DNA from: an uncultured Bacteroidia bacterium
GTDB taxonomy: Bacteria; Bacteroidota; Bacteroidia; Bacteroidales; UBA932
Direction: 5' to 3'
Length of the DNA: 8,320 bases
NCBI GenBank assembly: GCA_902795785.1
Contig: CADBMK010000190.1
Coordinates: forward strand, 1 to 8,320
Within the stretch, counting starts at the first letter, position 1. Every line of letters begins with the position of its first letter. The position numbers and the translations under genes are program-made. Positions 6,729 to 8,320 of this stretch are shown piece by piece. The notes beneath the pieces are model-generated. The model was not told where the DNA came from, made no database searches, and saw only the letters and a list, made by a program, of their open reading frames with translations.

Positions 6729-7394
6729 ATGAAATTCGTTCTGAAAGTCATATTGGGCTTTATCGCCCTTTCAGTGCTCTGGGTGCTTGTCTTAAAAGTG
6801 GTTCCGGTGTACTATACGCCGCTGATGCTTAAACGAAGCATCGAGAATGCCGGCGATAAGTCTTTCCATACCCGTCATAAATGGGTCCCGCTTGATAAGA
6901 TATCCGGCAATATGGGCAAAGCCGTAATCAGCAGTGAAGACAATCTTTTTGCACAGCACAATGGCTTTGATATCAAGGCTATACATACCGCCATCGATGA
7001 ACATAAGAGGGGAAGGAGACTCCGCGGAGCAAGTACAATCTCTCAGCAGACTGCCAAGAACGTGTTTACCTTCGGCTCGGATACATGGTTCCGTAAAGGA
7101 GTTGAGGTCTATTTTACCTTCCTGATAGAAAAAATCTGGGGTAAGAAGAGGATAATGGAAGTCTATCTGAATGTTATAGAGTGCGGAAAGGGTATTTACG
7201 GAGTTGAGGCCGCGTCACGTCAGTTCTTTGGAAAGCCGGCAGAAAAGCTCACCCGTTCCGAAGCGTGTCTTATTGCTGTATGTCTTCCGAATCCATTGAA
7301 GATGCATCCTGACAGGCCGTCTGCTTATGTTCTCAGACGTCAGGCCGCCATCCTCTCGCTCAGTTATAAGGTGGGCTATCCAGACTGGCTTTAG
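6729..7394 (+). CDS. mtgA: Monofunctional biosynthetic peptidoglycan glycosyltransferase MtgA
   Basis: A 221-residue membrane-anchored GT51 transglycosylase that polymerises lipid II into glycan strands on the periplasmic face of the inner membrane. An N-terminal membrane anchor (about 4-26) follows a short basic start. The catalytic domain shows motif 1, AVISSEDNLFAQHNGFD (65-81), with catalytic Glu70. Next come motif 2, RGASTISQQTAKN (99-111), and motif 3, with RKGVE, FLIEKIWGKKRIMEVYLN and the following GIYGVEAASRQFFGK. No transpeptidase domain follows, and the length is close to other MtgA proteins (about 230-240), so this is not a truncated class A PBP. The ATG at 6711 would add six residues (MYFCAL) but overlaps the promoter element, so I chose 6729. 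The gene is divergent from tcdA and ends 2 nt from the convergent dtd stop. Confidence 0.94.
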   Translation: MKFVLKVILGFIALSVLWVLVLKVVPVYYTPLMLKRSIENAGDKSFHTRHKWVPLDKISGNMGKAVISSEDNLFAQHNGFDIKAIHTAIDEHKRGRRLRGASTISQQTAKNVFTFGSDTWFRKGVEVYFTFLIEKIWGKKRIMEVYLNVIECGKGIYGVEAASRQFFGKPAEKLTRSEACLIAVCLPNPLKMHPDRPSAYVLRRQAAILSLSYKVGYPDWL

Positions 7395-7396
7395 CC

Positions 7397-7849
7397 TTAT
7401 TCCTTTATTCTGGAGTCTATTATTATCGTTACCGGTCCGTCATTGAGCAGTTCCACCTTCATGTCTGCGCCGAATTGGCCGGTCTTGACTTCCTTTCCAA
7501 GCATATCGCCCACTTTAAGACAATATTTCTCATAAATGGGGACTGCAAGGTCGTGTCCCGCCGCCCTTATGTAAGATGGCCGGTTACCCTTTCTTGTGCT
7601 TGCAGTCAATGTGAACTGTGACACTGCAAGGACTTCTCCCTGTACGTCAAGTACGGAGAGATTCATCACCCCGTTCGCGTCATCGAAAATCCTCATGTTC
7701 ACAGTCTTTTGGGCGAGCCATTCCATGTCTTCCATGGTATCTCCGTTCTCTACTCCCACCAGTACCAGCAGACCCTTTCCAATCTGGGAAAACAACTTTC
7801 CTTCTATGTTGACGCTTGCGTGCGTAACTCTTTGAATAACCAGTCTCAT
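7397..7849 (-). CDS. dtd: D-aminoacyl-tRNA deacylase
   Basis: A 150-residue DTD1-type enzyme, full family length. It hydrolyses the ester bond of D-amino acids mischarged on tRNA (for example D-Tyr-tRNA), and also glycyl-tRNA(Ala), in the cytoplasm. It begins with MRLVIQRVTHASV, the family's usual N-terminus. Both signature motifs are present: SQFTLTA (77-83) and NDGPVT (136-141), which meet across the dimer interface. The stretch KGNRPSY (87-93) and the GQFGADMKVELLNDGP context also fit. No residue expected in these motifs is missing. It is probably transcribed from its own promoter, since a strong terminator for the upstream minus-strand gene lies just before it. It faces mtgA with only 2 nt between the stops. 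Confidence 0.96.
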   Translation of the reverse strand: MRLVIQRVTHASVNIEGKLFSQIGKGLLVLVGVENGDTMEDMEWLAQKTVNMRIFDDANGVMNLSVLDVQGEVLAVSQFTLTASTRKGNRPSYIRAAGHDLAVPIYEKYCLKVGDMLGKEVKTGQFGADMKVELLNDGPVTIIIDSRIKE

Positions 7850-7866
7850 AATGAATTATACCGATG

Positions 7867-7874
7867 CAAATAAA
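7867..7874 (-). promoter_or_regulatory. Candidate -7 promoter element for dtd (one mismatch)
   Basis: On the minus strand this reads TTTATTTG, matching TAnnTTTG at five of six fixed positions (T in place of the A). It ends 17 nt before the dtd ATG. It overlaps the U-rich tail of the adjacent terminator, so part of its A/T richness has another explanation. Confidence 0.35.
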
Positions 7875-7908
7875 ACAAAAACCCCGGAATTTTTCCGAGG
7901 TTTTTGTT
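7871..7908 (-). terminator. Intrinsic terminator for the carrier-protein gene
   Basis: Arms 7874-7889 and 7893-7908 form a 16-bp stem with a 3-nt loop (7890-7892) and a single non-Watson-Crick position (7884/7898). In minus-strand RNA that position is a G-U wobble; in plus-strand RNA it is a C-A mismatch, so the structure favours the minus strand. The 3' arm in that direction reads GGGGTTTTTG followed by more T residues, a normal U-tract. It lies 20-55 nt after the stop of the carrier-protein gene. The upstream A-rich arm could also give some termination in the other direction, but no plus-strand gene ends here. Confidence 0.85.
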
Positions 7909-7927
7909 AAAAGTCAATTACTATAGA

Positions 7928-8320
7928 CTAATACCAGCTGATGATAGGGAACTGATAAAGAATATAGATCTCTTTCCAGGTTCTCTTGCAGAACTCCTTG
8001 ACTGTCATTGTGCCGCAGTTGTCATATGCTTTATTATAGTAGCAAATAGCAAACTCAACCTCCATGATGTCGTAGAGTTCGAAGACATCAAGAGAGTCAA
8101 TTCCGCAGTCCCTGCAGATAACTGCGTCGTCAGTTACCACTGAAAGTGGAACCTCGCCGAATTCTGCAATCTTCTGTTTTGTAATTGCGTAGACTTCCTG
8201 CTTTGTAATCTTCTTCATCACGTGCATGCAGGTAGATGGAAGATATGCAACCTCACCTTCCTCAGGATCGCTGTCGCCTTCAGGAACAGCTGAGAATCCG
8301 CACGGTGCAGATAGCAGGAA
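7928..8320 (-). CDS. Acyl-carrier-protein-like protein, possibly continuing beyond the right edge
   Basis: The C-terminal part is an acyl carrier domain. From the ATG at 8227, a four-helix ACP pattern can be followed, with the attachment motif CGIDSLDVFEL and Ser45 as the expected phosphopantetheine site. Unlike most ACPs it has five Cys (38, 41, 62, 71, 80), and its C-terminal tail (IYILYQFPIISWY) is aromatic. A complete stand-alone ACP could start at 8227 or, better by alignment with ACPs, at 8218 (MKKITKQEV). However, the same frame is open through the edge (31 more codons), shows a G-rich first codon position typical of coding DNA, and has no promoter motif or A/T-rich gap. I therefore mark it as possibly partial, either a longer protein or a carrier domain at the end of a larger enzyme. 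Its pathway cannot be told from this window. It ends before a strong terminator. Confidence 0.7.
   Translation of the reverse strand, partial: FLLSAPCGFSAVPEGDSDPEEGEVAYLPSTCMHVMKKITKQEVYAITKQKIAEFGEVPLSVVTDDAVICRDCGIDSLDVFELYDIMEVEFAICYYNKAYDNCGTMTVKEFCKRTWKEIYILYQFPIISWY

Noticed and set aside
7387..7396. GGCT-TT-AGCC over the mtgA stop, as a second palindrome at a convergent junction.
   Set aside because: Only four base pairs with a 2-nt loop, which cannot form a stable hairpin.
8219..8320. An alternative minus-strand frame upstream of the carrier gene, ending in a TGA that overlaps the ATG at 8218 (TGATG), as in translationally coupled genes.
   Set aside because: The overlap is attractive, but this frame lacks the G-rich first codon position and has unusual codon use. 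The frame continuous with the ACP looks more like coding DNA. Not fully excluded.

Overview
The window looks like ordinary chromosomal DNA from a member of the Bacteroidota, probably Bacteroidales. Several signs agree: exact copies of the Bacteroidota -7 promoter motif TAnnTTTG sit just upstream of gene starts, no start codon has a Shine-Dalgarno sequence, a lipoprotein has an acidic stretch right after its cysteine, and a TPR-type sensor kinase and a DUF5723-like outer-membrane protein are present. I see no tRNA, rRNA, CRISPR array, insertion sequence or phage gene. I cannot name the genus.

Layout from left to right. Positions 1-1037 (+) hold the 3' part of a membrane sensor histidine kinase. 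It ends tail to tail with a complete hrpB-type DExH helicase (1034-3484, -). A 57-bp gap carries two oppositely directed promoters. It leads to a two-gene operon (+): a secreted lipoprotein of unknown function (3542-4615) and, 12 bp later, a predicted outer-membrane beta-barrel (4628-5971). This operon meets tcdA (5968-6687, -), which encodes the ct6A tRNA-modification dehydratase, at a 16-bp perfect palindrome. A 41-bp gap, again with two opposed promoter motifs, separates tcdA from mtgA (6729-7394, +), a monofunctional peptidoglycan glycosyltransferase. mtgA converges on dtd (7397-7849, -), the D-aminoacyl-tRNA deacylase. Upstream of dtd are a strong intrinsic terminator (7871-7908) and then an acyl-carrier-protein-like gene (-) whose reading frame stays open to the right edge.

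Most genes are housekeeping and do not form one pathway. tcdA and dtd both serve translation quality, mtgA serves the cell wall, and hrpB is an RNA helicase of unsettled role. The lipoprotein/barrel pair is the one clear unit of unknown function.

The most striking property is compactness. All three convergent gene pairs have stops that overlap by 4 nt or lie 2 nt apart. In three genes (hrpB, tcdA, mtgA) the -7 motif ends only 5-7 nt before the ATG, which predicts leaderless or nearly leaderless mRNAs. I found no convincing new multi-gene system. The best leads are the leaderless promoter architecture, the palindrome that encodes the same last two residues and stop codon for two opposing genes, the uncharacterised lipoprotein/barrel pair and the cysteine-rich carrier protein.
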